NCBI GenBank assembly: GCA_949361645.1
Contig: OX442416.1
Location: 10,731,869-10,795,868, forward strand
Direction: 5' to 3'
Length of the DNA: 64,000 nucleotides
Source: Spongilla lacustris
Lineage: Eukaryota; Porifera; Demospongiae; Spongillida; Spongillidae
Both the position numbers and the translations under genes were made by a program. Positions 43,601-55,700 of this stretch are shown piece by piece; position 1 is the stretch's first letter, and each line of letters starts with the position of its first letter. The notes under the pieces were generated by a model. It was not told where the DNA came from. It saw only the letters and a list, made by a program, of their open reading frames with translations, and did not search any database.

Positions 43601-45499
43601 AAGCAACATGTTACAGCCTCTTTACCATCATTGTTATTAGGAGCTGAGTGCTCACAGCCCAGAGGGGTGTTTTCAATATTTCAACATGTCAGAAACTTGG
43701 ATTGACTAAACTGTGACATAAAAAGGCACTAGTAGATATGCATTTTATAATTGAGGTACCACCTATGATAATGATTCCCAGTTCAGTGCTTTTGCATTGC
43801 ATTGCAACTGTCACCATTAATCAGTAGGTTACAGTTTAATTCCATATTAGAAATATTGATGGGAGAAAGTGAATAGCGATGGGTATTTGGAATGTTCGGG
43901 TTTTACACTTGTCTATTGGCCACCCATTTCAGACTGATTCCGGAACCATTACTCAAGCTCAGATAGGGGATGCGGCTTATAATGTCTTTAAGTCATTGAC
44001 AAAGGCAAGGATAACTTGCTCAGCTAATAATGGTGATCAGAGTGATCTGACATATTTTTATGATCAAATTCGTAAGTGTGGTGATTGTGTTTTTGCTAGC
44101 CAATTTAGTGTTAATTCTATGCAGAGAGCACTTTCCTACTAAGTAATGGTTCCTTTGATGGTTCCAGTACATCTCAGATGCATATGTATGGAGTATTCAC
44201 TTCAGCAAGGTATGGCATACTCATAACCATGATTAGTGAGTACATGTAAAAGTTCGTTTCCTTTGGTCCATGTAGCTATGGACCTCTAGGGTCGGCAGTC
44301 TGTGCCTATTCATATGGCGTTTCTACTTCAGACCTTGGTGGCGCATTTCAGACCAATGACTTCCTGAACATTGCTAGTGACCTTACTGTTATTTCTCACT
44401 ATACTGGACCTTACGTTGGTGTAAGAAATGCATTCATGACATTCAAATAATTTCACGCCTTACATGTACCTGTTCAATATGCATGCACACATGCATGCAT
44501 GTGAAGTTGTGTACTAACATCTGTATGTTGCCCTTCCCCAGTGTAATACGGGAAATGATGCCACTACCATGCTATCCCCACTTCTAAGCGCAACAATAAC
44601 TCAAGCCCAGGGTCCCAGTCCTATCTTTAGTGCTCTTGGATACGCATTCAGAAGAATTGTTGTTGCCCAGGTGACAGCTCTCAATGGCATCATGTATGAT
44701 GTGCTGTTTATTGCAGCATCATCAGGAAGTAAGCAGTACCTTATTATGCAATCAGTTGCCATTGCTCATTACACTTCTGATACAAAAACATTCTTGTACA
44801 GACCAACTTCTCGTGCTGAAGATGACCTACGTTGCAAGCAGGGCTGGTTCACCTCAGTACACCAGCAGGTCCATTCCAGTGGGGACCTCGGCCGAGTGGG
44901 TGGTCCAAATGAGCCTCTCCACCTCCTCAAGCAGGCCCAAGGCGGTCTACCTGGCCACCAATGCAAGGCTCACGGTCATTCCCGTGGATGACTGCAGTGC
45001 ATACACCAGCTGCTCTGCCTGTGTAGGGGCCAGGGACCCGTACTGTGCATACAACACCCTCACAAGGACGTGCGTCAACGCTTCCTCCGCCCCCCGTCAA
45101 AACCTCCTTCAGGATGTTGTCATGGGCTCTACAGCATCTCTTTGTCCTGCTGCAGGTAATGATGTATAGTTATATAATCTGCTTGTGTGTAATAATAGCG
45201 GTTCAACTACAGGTCTGGCTGATACTCAGACAACTAGTGCGCCCCTCACATCCACAAGCGATCCTACCTGGACTGTGGTTGCGGCAATAGTGGTCTTTGT
45301 GCTTGGTTCTATGTTGGGCTCCGTCATTGCTGTCGTCATCTTCAAGTTTAGGAGCTCCAAGGCGCACAAGCTCTGCTTCCGCAGACCCCAGGTGGCGAGG
45401 CAGGAGTGGTACCCAATGGTGGACACACCCCCTGGCCTGCAGTTTGTGGACCACGGAGTGGACGATGCACGGAGCACTGCAGTGATGGTTCCACGTTGA
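40680..45499 (+). CDS. Semaphorin: sema domain, PSI domain, one transmembrane helix (5' end not seen)
   Basis: Secreted/cell-surface guidance ligand of the plexin-binding sema family. Exons: 40680-40745, 40888-41046, 42439-42562, 42617-42711, 42793-42825, 43933-44071, 44125-44209, 44276-44420, 44542-44728, 44802-45155, 45213-45499. Phases agree and total 558 codons with the stop. Sema landmarks in order: DCQNYHHVINFPN, FLSVHEIGSYVYLFFRE, YSRVARVCK, SLTKARITCS, MYGVFTSARYGPLGSAVCAY, TALNGIMYDVLFIAASSGNQ. A PSI domain follows (DDCSAYTSCSACVGARDPYC), then a hydrophobic helix (WTVVAAIVVFVLGSMLGSVI...) and a tail of about 55 residues. No Ig or thrombospondin repeats. The start of exon 3 (42439) and its donor are the least certain. 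Signal peptide and start codon lie upstream, perhaps in the gap. A plexin is excluded by the missing IPT repeats and GAP domain. Confidence 0.9.
41325..42283. mobile_element. piggyBac-like non-autonomous element with TTAA duplication, in a semaphorin intron
   Basis: TTAA (41321-41324) | CCTTTAATCT ... AGATTAAAGG | TTAA (42284-42287). Subterminal palindromes of the ATCCTGAATTCAGGAT type occur near both ends, as is common in piggyBac elements. Interior of 959 bp with no transposase; it includes a short direct duplication (GCGAATCATTTAATTTATGT at about 41998 and 42030). TTAA targeting and CC-leading ends are the hallmarks used for the assignment. Confidence 0.75.
43380..43800. repeat. Diverged ~250-bp tandem duplication in a semaphorin intron
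   Basis: GAGCTTAGTGCTTACA...GGGGTGT...GACTAAACT near 43385 is echoed by GAGCTGAGTGCTCACA...GGGGTGT...GACTAAACT near 43640. The following GAGG(A/T)A(G/C)CACCTAT...CAGTGCTT blocks match as well. Confidence 0.6.
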
Positions 45500-47600
45500 G
45501 GTGTATTTCCCCTCGCAGTAATGTACAAAACGGACTTTAAAGAAGGAAGAAAAAAAACACCATATCATCATGTATATATATTATAATCATATATTTATGA
45601 ACAAAATGTTATGCCATCAAGATGTGACCAGTGCAGTGAAATTTATGATATTGGCACGAGGGTTTTATTCTAATGGTGATGTGCACAAGATGCGACATGC
45701 TTGAAAAAACTTGTCTCGTACTAATGCAATTGTGAATATAAGCGGGGAAAAATAATTTTGTAAAAATTGTAACTTGTAAAGATGAGTGAAAAATAATTTT
45801 GACAGTTCACATAATCACGCTGTAGTATAACAATACTACAAACAATTAAGTACAATATTACAAGCATAGACATCTGGACATACTGATCCTAACCATCACT
45901 CTACATATACATTCTCACATGATCACATCCTTACACTATGAAAAAGGTATTGTTATACACTACTGTATAACAGTGGGTATATAGACATTATTGTGTATAC
46001 GTGTGTATACCGTCTCAATACGCAGTGTTATATACACCGCTAATTGATGTTATACACTAGTGTATAACAGCCCTTTTTACACAGTGTTACCATACACCCT
46101 CTTATACAATTGGTGATAAATGGGCTGTATATATAATGGAATTATGGGCCGATTGATTTGCAATGAAAAAAAAAGGTGTGATCAAAGGACATAGCTTATA
46201 TTTATACTGATCCAGCCTAGACAGCAGTGGTTGTCAGTCTAGGGATTGCACTTTCAGAGTCCCTTATGTATCTTCTAGAAACCTTTAAGTGTGTCAATGC
46301 CACTAGCTGTCAAGTGTATATGTATAACTCGAATCACTGGCTAGTAACATTGTAGACTTACACACAGAATACACATTAGTGGAACTTGATGCGGAACATA
46401 AATACATACTGGAATTTCTGCAACACTGTCGGTAATATCAATGTATTACGAGATAACTAGTAGGTCATGATGCACAATATCAGCTAACACTTTATCTAAA
46501 GTTAAGGTATCATCTTTACTTTTGTCTTCCAATTCATGAGCACTCCAATATCTTTTATACCTTTTTTAGTTCAGTTCCTTTTCTATAACTCCTTGATTTT
46601 TTATTAATTCATATTTTTGTTCATATTTAGCTTTTGACTTATTTACCTTTTTAAAGTTTTAAACACATTGCAGCTTCCTTCAGCTTTGCTGCACTTGACT
46701 CAGGATAACTTTTGTAGGAATACTTGTCTTTCCTGTTCAAATTTACGCAGTTGATTTCTTAAACCAATTTCTATATATATTATAATTACAGGTTATCGCT
46801 TACTTCATTTTTCTCAGTTGGTCTTTTGTTTATGCATTGAATTTATTTTGGCTGTAAGATTACTTAACTTTATCCTTTGAATAAAACACATTTTCACAAC
46901 CTCCCCTTATTTTTTTGGCAGGTGGCAATACTTTTGTGTATAGCCGGTTGCTCATGCAGACACGCTCTCTTTAGGAATTCGTCGACCTTGTCAACAGAAT
47001 ATGATTTTCACTTAGGAGCTGCATGCACAATACCTTCCCCATCTCTAGTTAAGTTTTTTAATGTACTTACTGTTTTGCACAACTTATACAAATGGATATT
47101 TTAATGCTTCAATATTCTGACTCCAAGGAATGTTACTCACGTTCAATATATGAGCTACTGAGGTAGCAGTTTGAGCATACATGTATTAAGTTCTTCCAAC
47201 TTTTGAGTGCAGATGCGTAACACGTCCTCTTCTTAGTGCTCTTTTAAGTGTCATATCTTCACTTTTTAAAATTATATCATCTTTATAGGCCAAAATCGGT
47301 TCTTCTAAGTCGGAATTGAATGTATTATGGATGATCATAACTCATAAAGCTACTGATGCTAGAAGTCTAGGTAAACCAGCATCTGCGAAACGAACTTTGT
47401 ATGTATTCCCAACTAGACTCGAGTAGCACCATTAGGCACACGCAATGATGTCCCGCTATTCAATAATGTGGTCTCCAGCAAAATTGTAACTGAGTTTTTG
47501 AAAAAGTTCGCGGCTCACTGATTCGCAAAACAGGAGTCATTTTTTTTAAATGGGCTGAGAGATACAGTATAAACTGAAGACAAGTTCTCCATCATGTGAG
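45500..47600. other. Intergenic AT-rich stretch
   Basis: Contains a perfect 20-bp palindrome GTTATACACTAGTGTATAAC (46049-46068) and a one-mismatch copy at 45952-45971 within a TATACAC-rich block. From about 46480 to 47150 the minus strand is A-rich and shows short coding-like pieces (for example RNQLRKFEQERQVFLQKLS read on the minus strand at about 46700-46760) interrupted by stops. This may be a decayed coiled-coil gene or retroelement. No intact gene is supported. Confidence 0.4.
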
Positions 47601-47619
47601 AATGAGACGCGGCCCAAAC

Positions 47620-47800
47620 ACTTAAACTCCTCCTGACCTTGGGACCGTCGGGTGAAAAATCACAATTTCTGCACGATTCGAACTTGTGCTCCGTGATTCA
47701 GAACCACACTAGTCTGGGGACCAGACCATAATATGAGTATGGTCTCGACTCTGGTCCCCAGACTAGAACCACACTCCACTGGCCGGCTTTAGCATATTGC
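47620..47800 (-). mobile_element. tRNA-derived SINE-like fragment, interrupted by a MITE
   Basis: On the minus strand, GGCCAGTGGAGTGTGGTTCT ... GAATCACGGAGCACAAGTTCGAATCGTGC-type sequence is arranged like a tRNA box A (CAGTGG) and box B (GTTCGAATC) about 35 bases apart once the inserted 47711-47764 element is skipped. A full cloverleaf is not evident, so a tRNA-derived repeat rather than a tRNA gene is proposed. Confidence 0.35.
47711..47764. mobile_element. 54-bp hairpin micro-MITE with 11-bp direct duplication
   Basis: AGTCTGGGGACCAGA at the left pairs with TCTGGTCCCCAGACT at the right. AGAACCACACT occurs immediately on both sides (47700-47710 and 47765-47775), a clear target-site duplication. 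Confidence 0.8.
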
Positions 47801-48862
47801 ATGCAGATCGCTTTCGCCCTGCAGATCAGTGTAGGTACATATGCATGTATGTCAAGTACATGGAATGAGGGCTATCAGTATAGCTAGCGCCGGGGTGACG
47901 GATTATTATACTTCCGTTCAATCATTATCAATCGCCAATAAATATTAAATAATATAGTCAAGGAATCTCCGCTCGAGGCTATGATAAAATGATCGCGGAC
48001 AAGATTTAAATCAGATGTACGCAAATCCGGGTATAGGCTTGATACCCGACCTTCCGCCAAAACGCGATGGTCGGGCCACCCCCGGGCAGGGGATCAGAAC
48101 GTTCGACCCCTATGCTCTCCCACCGTATACACGTATGGATAGTTTTTGCTCTGCTGCTATTTTGGTGATCTATATGGGATCCAGGCTTGTTTATGGTGTT
48201 GTTCTACTGTATAAAAGTCGTTCTGCATGAATGTATAAAAACCACACTAGTACTGGGCCGCACACCACATAATTATATAAAATAGGTTTACTCTGATAAC
48301 GAGCTCATTTTGCTATAACATGGTCGCAGCTGATGTACTCATTTGTAAGGGGAGTCCGATAGCTTATAAAGAAGACACCATGCATCCATATGTCCTGGCA
48401 TTGCATCAGAAGGTGCACTGGAGGCAAAAGATAATGTAATATCAGGCCTGGAATGTCTTCTATTATACTTGACTGCCTCCCCTTCTCTGTGCAACTTCTG
48501 CCATCTTTGCTGTGATGTGACGTGGGAAAAGCCATGCATAACATCACTGATGTGGGTGTTACATGTGTTGTGCGAGGTCAATCACAGCTGTCACATTTCA
48601 TCTAACTGCTTGCAAAGTTAGCACTGAGCTTTGCTGGGTTACATTTATTGGTTTGACACCTTAATTCTTACAATGCTTGGTCCATACATGTACTTTGTTA
48701 AATGTAGGTCAGTCTGTAATATTTATAAATAAATGAATGTATAGTTTCTGTAATTTCTTGTTTCCTTACTTTTTATTCAATTGCTGTCTACAAATCCTAC
48801 ATCACCAAATTTATTTTTAAAAATTAAATGTTTATATCTTGTTTACATTCATGTGTGGTTTA

Positions 48863-48902
<40 letters not shown>

Positions 48903-49702
48903 CAGTATGTATGTGTGCATGTGCATGTGTGTGTATGGTGTGCGTGTTATACATTCTTTCATTTTAGACGGCAAAGCCAGACCAGTTGCTATAGCCTTAA
49001 TTTGATGTAAAACGCATGCTGTGCATGATTGTGTTATAGGGCATGCATTTACATGATCCAAAGGTCACGAATTCATGCACTTAACCTCATGTACAGTCAT
49101 GTACATGTATGTCGGTACATGGCAAAGGTCGCCTAATGGTTTTGTTGAGCCGAAGATGTATGATGGCACATGTGGTTCAAGTTACTTACCATGCAGTGTT
49201 ATTATATGTAAGAAGAGGACAGAGCCCGTCAGTGGTTCAGTAGACACGAGAAAAGAGCTGCCAAGCAGTTGAACAGGGTATACAGACAGAGCTAGGTATA
49301 CAAAAATCCACTCAACCAGCATGCATTTCTCCAGCTAACTAGTTCCATCATAATTGAATTCACACACACACACACATACACACACACACACGCACACAGC
49401 ACACAGCAAGTGATGCCAGTCTCATGATTACTACTACATGTCACGGCGTACGCGCAGCCTGGGTGCGCTCATATTAGGAGGTATCCTTTAAGCTGGCTGG
49501 ACCTTGCGAGCCCGTGACGATTGCTCGAGCGTAGCGGGCTGCTGTGGTGAACTGGGTCTGGGACAAAGACTACATGTATCGTGTATTACATCATGAACAA
49601 TAAAAGATGACCTCGTACCCAGATAGAGCCGTATTACCACGTGGTCGTTAAATTTAATATACCAGTAGTAAATTATAATTACACCTCGAATTGCACCTAG
49701 CG
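47801..49702. other. Intergenic stretch upstream of the NEMP gene
   Basis: No supported gene. Includes (GT)n at 48863-48898 and CA tracts at 49362-49400. No TATA box is evident near the NEMP start codon at 49703. Confidence 0.6.
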
Positions 49703-52700
49703 ATGAAAATCTTCACATGGATAGCTCTGTTGACTTCGGTCCTGGTCCCAGCGGTATGCAGAGAGAATATCAAATGTACGCAACCGAAATGTAAGTTTCT
49801 TTCACGCGCAGCTGTGAGTTGGACATGTAGCCTGGGGGGTTGGGGGGGGGGGGGGGGGGGGGGAGGTGGAAGGGGAGGGGGGATGAATTCACTATAGCCG
49901 TGTAGGAGGAGTACGTGGAGGTAGTTTATAGTTTTATGGACAAGCCTTTTCTATTGTGCGAGGGCGGGCTACAACAAATACGGGCGCGCATGTGTTTTTT
50001 ATTTTTTGAGCGGGAGATATTTTGACCAGGTGTGAATTCGACACAATCACACAGAACTAGAACCTACGGATTGTAAATGTATCTGATTGTTATTTTATTT
50101 TTATTTTTAATACGACAGACAGAAGTGTACTGTATGACTTCGAAAACGAAAGTACATAATATAATTATTATAATAAGCATATTTGAAAGTGTTTTTATAT
50201 TACCGGATAATCATAGTCTGACTGGCATTTAGCAGCTGTACAAGACACATCCAGCCCCACATATTGGCGCTCAAGGCTGTAACGTACGGCATTGCGTGGC
50301 AGTGCATATAATTGGTATTGGGTGCAGGTACCAGTGAACATGAAATATAATAGCGTTGATGTCAGTTGATAGTGCGGACTAGTCCCCAGTACCAATTATC
50401 ACAGACTTGGGACGAGGCTTAGTGAGGACGTGCACTAGATCTATTTGCAATGTTGTCCAGCACGCATCTTCAGTAACAATTTTGCAGGGTTGAACAACCA
50501 ACCACTGGGGCTGCCTGCTCGCAATTAAATACATGTAGGTGCCAAAGAATTGGGTGTGTAATAAATACACCGTGGTTTTAGTGTATTGAAGAGGCTATCA
50601 TCAATGTAGGTGGTAGGCCTTGTTTTTGTTCCAAGTGTCTCTGAAATTCATATACGCTTGCCTTTGTTTTGCACATTACTTACATGTACATCTCTCTTGG
50701 TGCATTGTGTACGTGTGTATGTGTGTGTATTGCCACTGAAAGCAGAAGGCTTTGTTCATTTCGTCATGTTGTTTGCATCATTGCCGTCATTACTAGTTGA
50801 GCGTGTGAGGGTGTGTCGCTATATGAACATTTATTAAATGCTCCATTGTTGACCCTGAGACCCAGGACGCCAGTAGCCATACATAGCACCCCACCCCCCA
50901 CCCCCACCCCACCCCCCAGCAATTATTACAATGCATGTACATGCACTTCCCCTCAGCATACACACTGGAGCCACTCTTCCAATCTTTGTCATATTCTCGT
51001 ATCCAGATCCAAATTTACGTAACGATGATTACTGCTTAGAGTATAGCGGTCAATGTAAGCAGGTGATCATCGTTACGTACATCTGGGGATATGGGTACCA
51101 GACTACTGTTGTCATGTGGTGTGCCTTAGCACAGACTACTGTAGTCATGTGGTGTACCTTAGCACAGACTACTGTTGTCATGTGGTTAGCACAGACTACT
51201 GTTGTCATGTGGTATGCCTTAGCACAGACTACTGTTGTCATGTGGTGTGCCTTAGCACAGACTACTGTTGTCATGTGGTATGCCTTAGCACAGACTACTG
51301 TTGTCATGTGGTATGCCTTAGCACAGACTATAGTTGTCATGTGGTATGTCTTAGCACAGACTACTGTTGTCATGTGGTGTGCCTTAGCACAGACTACTGT
51401 TGTCATGTGGTTAGCACAGACTACTGTTGTCATATGGTATGCCTTAGCAGATCTGAATGGCCAAGCTTCCAATACTACATGCACCGGGTGTTGCACTATT
51501 AGTGTAATGTTTAGTGTTCCATGTTATCCTCTGCTTTTGTAATCATCTTAACCCTTTTCACTACCCACAGGCCAGTTTTTGAATGTACTCGAATCTCATA
51601 ATGAGGTCAGCTGTGATTGATTGGCACTGGTTGAGAATTCATTTACATATACATACACACACACACACACACCCCACATGCACATACATGTCATGTACAT
51701 GTATACACACACATACATGTCATGTACATGTATACACATACACCACACATACACTGTACATGTCATGTGTACACACACCACACATGTACAGCTGCCCTTA
51801 AGAAGGGCTATACCCACCACCATGGGAGGTCCCCACGTGTACTGTTACAAGGGACTGAACCCCTACAGTCTCTCCGCCATTTTCCATGTATGGGATGTTG
51901 TGCTGGTCTCCATAGCAACAGGGAAGGATGCAAGCCTGCCAGTTTGGCTTTTTCTTGTGGAAAATGGTTCGCAGGTAGATCCCAACGTGCCACACGAGAG
52001 CACCCTTGCCTTGCCTTCATTTGGGGAGAACTGTGTGGAGGTCAAGGTGACTGACTCCGCCTCTTCACCATATATGGAAATGTACTCGTTGACGGTGCGC
52101 CATAAATTGAAAGTTCGCTACATTGTGTTGCTGGCAGTCGGTCTGATCTTGTTCATTAGTGCCCCTTCAGCAAGCAGGTTAGCCACTCCCTCCCAGCTTC
52201 AAATGATTCCAGATGAGGCTCACCCTTTTAGGAATGTTGGCGTGTACTATTCGTGGAGTGTCCTCCTTGGCGTGATGATGTCACTTCTACTGCTTCTCTT
52301 CATATTCTCAAAGATGATCCCTAAGGTTAGGGGCGTGGCCTTGAGTACAGTACATGTATTTAAATTGTATACAAAGATGACATCATGCTACTTCTTAATC
52401 AATAGTGTTCACTTGTGTTATTTATTCATGGGTCAGTCATTGTCCATACTTGAATACAAGTGTTAATGGTTCTGTTTCAATTACCAAGGGCCTCAGTGGG
52501 TTGCCGAGGGCCTCAGTGGGTTACCAAGGGCCTCAGTGGTTTACCAAGGGCCTCAGTGGGTTACCAAGGGCCTCAGTGGGTTACCAAGGGCCTCAGTGGG
52601 TTACCAAGGGCCTCAGTGGGTTACCAAGGGCCTCAGTGGGTTACCAAGGGCCTCAGTGGGTTACCAAGGGCCTCAGTGGGTTACAAAAGGTAATGATGGG

Positions 52701-55700
52701 TGTGTCAGCATACATGTAGTTTCTCATTCTACTTATGCTTACTGCGCTGGTTGCAGCTTATTACATGTGCAAATACGTGTACACTGTACATGTAGTAACA
52801 TTCATCTATGAATGCATGTACATGTAGATCTTTGGTTAGTTACATTTAACTGCATGTACATGTACATGTGTATAAGATTTGATTTTTCAATGTGTATGTG
52901 ATTTTGAACTCAGTATTGTCATTGAAGCATATTTTATAAAGGTTTCAAACTTCAAACCTGGCAGCATGATCAGACTGATTGGTGCGATGTGTCAACATTG
53001 TATACATGTAGCTAAGACATTAGTTTTGTCAACACAACTGATTATATAATATAATTCTAACAACATCAAATTTTATTAGCTGTACATGTGTATAGTCATG
53101 TGTTTAAGCTTAGGGGGGTGGGCGAGAGGGGGTGTGGGGGAGAGGTGGGTTATAAAATGGTTGAGGTGGGTTATGAAATGGTTGAGGTGGGTTATGAAAT
53201 GGTTGAGGTGGGTTATGAAATGACTGAGTTGGGTTATGAAATGGTTGAGGTGGGTTATGAAATGACTGAGGTGGGTTATGAAATGACTGAGGTGGGTTAT
53301 GAAATGGTTGAGGTGGGTTATGAAATGACTGAGGTGGGTTATGAAATGGTTGAGGTGGGTTATGAAATGGTTGAGGGGGGTTATGAAATGACTGAGGTGG
53401 GTTATAAAATGGCTGAGGTGGGTTATGAAATGGCTTACCAGCCTCTAATGCAGCTTCTGAGTCTTAGAGAATGCTGCTAGCTCCCCTGCGGGGTCTTGGG
53501 CTAGGCCTAGGACCTTAAAACATTGGTACAACCGTACAGCCATGTACATGTACATGTAGGCTCTAGAATAGTAGAAAACAGTTCACAATTAGGTACTGAT
53601 TATTATTATTTTTTTGGTGGGGTAGGGGGGTGCATGATCCTGGAGGATATTCGGTACATACCATGTATGCAGTGTTGAAACTATGGTGTCATGAGCAAAT
53701 GCATGTGGTAATCGTTGTATGTCCCTCCCCCTCTCCCCTAGACCAGCCTGATTGGCTGGGGAGTCCTCGTGGGAGGGTACACGGTTGCAGCCTCCATTGC
53801 GTACTGGATGTGGCACCACACCCTAGAGACCCTGGTCCACTTCTGGAAGTACTTGTTTGGCTACGTGGTGCTATCGGGACTGGTCACCTTTGCTGCGGTG
53901 TATCGAATAGGAGCACCGGACCCCCGGACAATGAATCTGCTTCAGTGGGGGGCGCAGCTTGTTGCCTTGGTGCTGATCTATTTTTCGTTGTGTCAGCTTC
54001 CTGTGGTGGCTCTATTTGGAGTGGTGCTAACAGTGTGTTGGCCGCATTTGGCTAAATCTATGTAAGTACACGTGTACACACGTGGGTGGTACATGTGAGT
54101 ACATCAGTTAGAGAATGTGAATTCTGTGCATTGGTTACCACAGCAGAATTGTCATGTCATCATGCCTCTTGTTTCCATGGTTACTTGCAGGTGCAGGGTG
54201 ATGAGCTGCACTTGGGAGTGCGTGATCTGGTGTGTCCAATTGTGCAGATCTTCTGGACAGAGTGGTACCTTGGATGCCTCTAGACGGCTCCAATTAAAGC
54301 CCCAGAGGCAGCGACTGCTGACCAAGGAGGTGAGTGGGCACCTGTTAGAGACACAGCCCACACAGTGGGCACCAATTAGAGGCACAGGTCAGGTCACACA
54401 GTGGTCACAGTGAATGTTGAGTGGGCACCAATTAGAGACACAGCTCACACAGTGAGTGTTCAGTGGGCACCAATTAGAGATAGCTCACACAGTGGGCACC
54501 AATTAGAGATAGCTTACACAGTGGGCACAGAGAGTGTTCAGTGGGCCCCAATAGAGACACAGCTCACACGGTGGGCGCAGTGAGTGTTCAGTGGGCACCA
54601 ATTAGAGACAGCACACAGTGGACACAGAGTGTTCAGTGGGCACCAATTAGACACAGCTCACACGGTGGGCGCAGTGAGTGTTCAGTGGGCACCAATTAGA
54701 GACAGCACACAGTGGACACAGAGTGTTCAGTGGGCACCAATTAGAGACAGCTCACACAGTGGGCGCAGTGAGTGTTCAGTGGGCCCCAATTAGAGACAGC
54801 ATACAGTGGACACAGTGTTCAGTGGGCACTAATTAGAGACAGCACACAGTGGACACAGTGTTCAGTGGGCACCAATTAGAGACAGCACACAGTGGACACA
54901 GTGTTCAGTGGGCACCAATTGTTAGAGGCTACACACAGTGGGCACAGATCAGTTGGCACCTATTAGAGACAGCTCACATAGTGGGACAGTGGACACAGAG
55001 TGTTCAGTGGGCACCAATTAGAGACAGCTCACACAGTGGGCACAGAGAGTGTTCAGTGGGCACCAATTAGAGATAGCACGGAGTGTTCAGTGGGCACCAA
55101 TTGTTAGAGGCTGCACACGGTGGGCACAGATCAGTTGGCAGCAATTAGAGACAGCTCACATAGTGGGACAGTGGACACAGAGTGTTCAGTGGGCACCAAT
55201 TAGAGGCACAGCTCACACAGTGGGCTCAGAGTGTTCTAGTCCGGACTTCAGGTTGCCTATTCTCGAGTTGTACAGATTCAGTTATTACACTGGGAGAGCG
55301 TAAATTGCATTCCTCCAGATGCAATGATTTCCATACGTAACTCGAGAATAGGCAGCTGAGGATCTGCCATGCTGGACTATGGGTGTTACATGTACAATGT
55401 ACATGTATATGTGAGATGTCATGCATTTAGCATACCTGCATGTACCTGTACCTGTTGTACCTGTACCCACGTAGCTAAATGAACATACCTCTCCATGTGT
55501 ACATGTGTACGTGTACACCCTCTGAATATCTTCCTCTTCCCCAGGAATATAGAAGAGTAGGAGTAGTGGAGACAAAAGCTGCACTGGAAAAGCTCAGGGA
55601 GCACTGCAGGGGTGCGCCAAAGGGCAATATTTGGAATACTATTGGCGCTCTCCATGAGCCAAAAAGGTAATGCATGTGTACTTAATGGTATCATACATGT

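Noticed and set aside
47620..47800. A functional tRNA gene
   Set aside because: Only box A/B-like words are visible, no cloverleaf can be drawn and the sequence is interrupted by a hairpin element.
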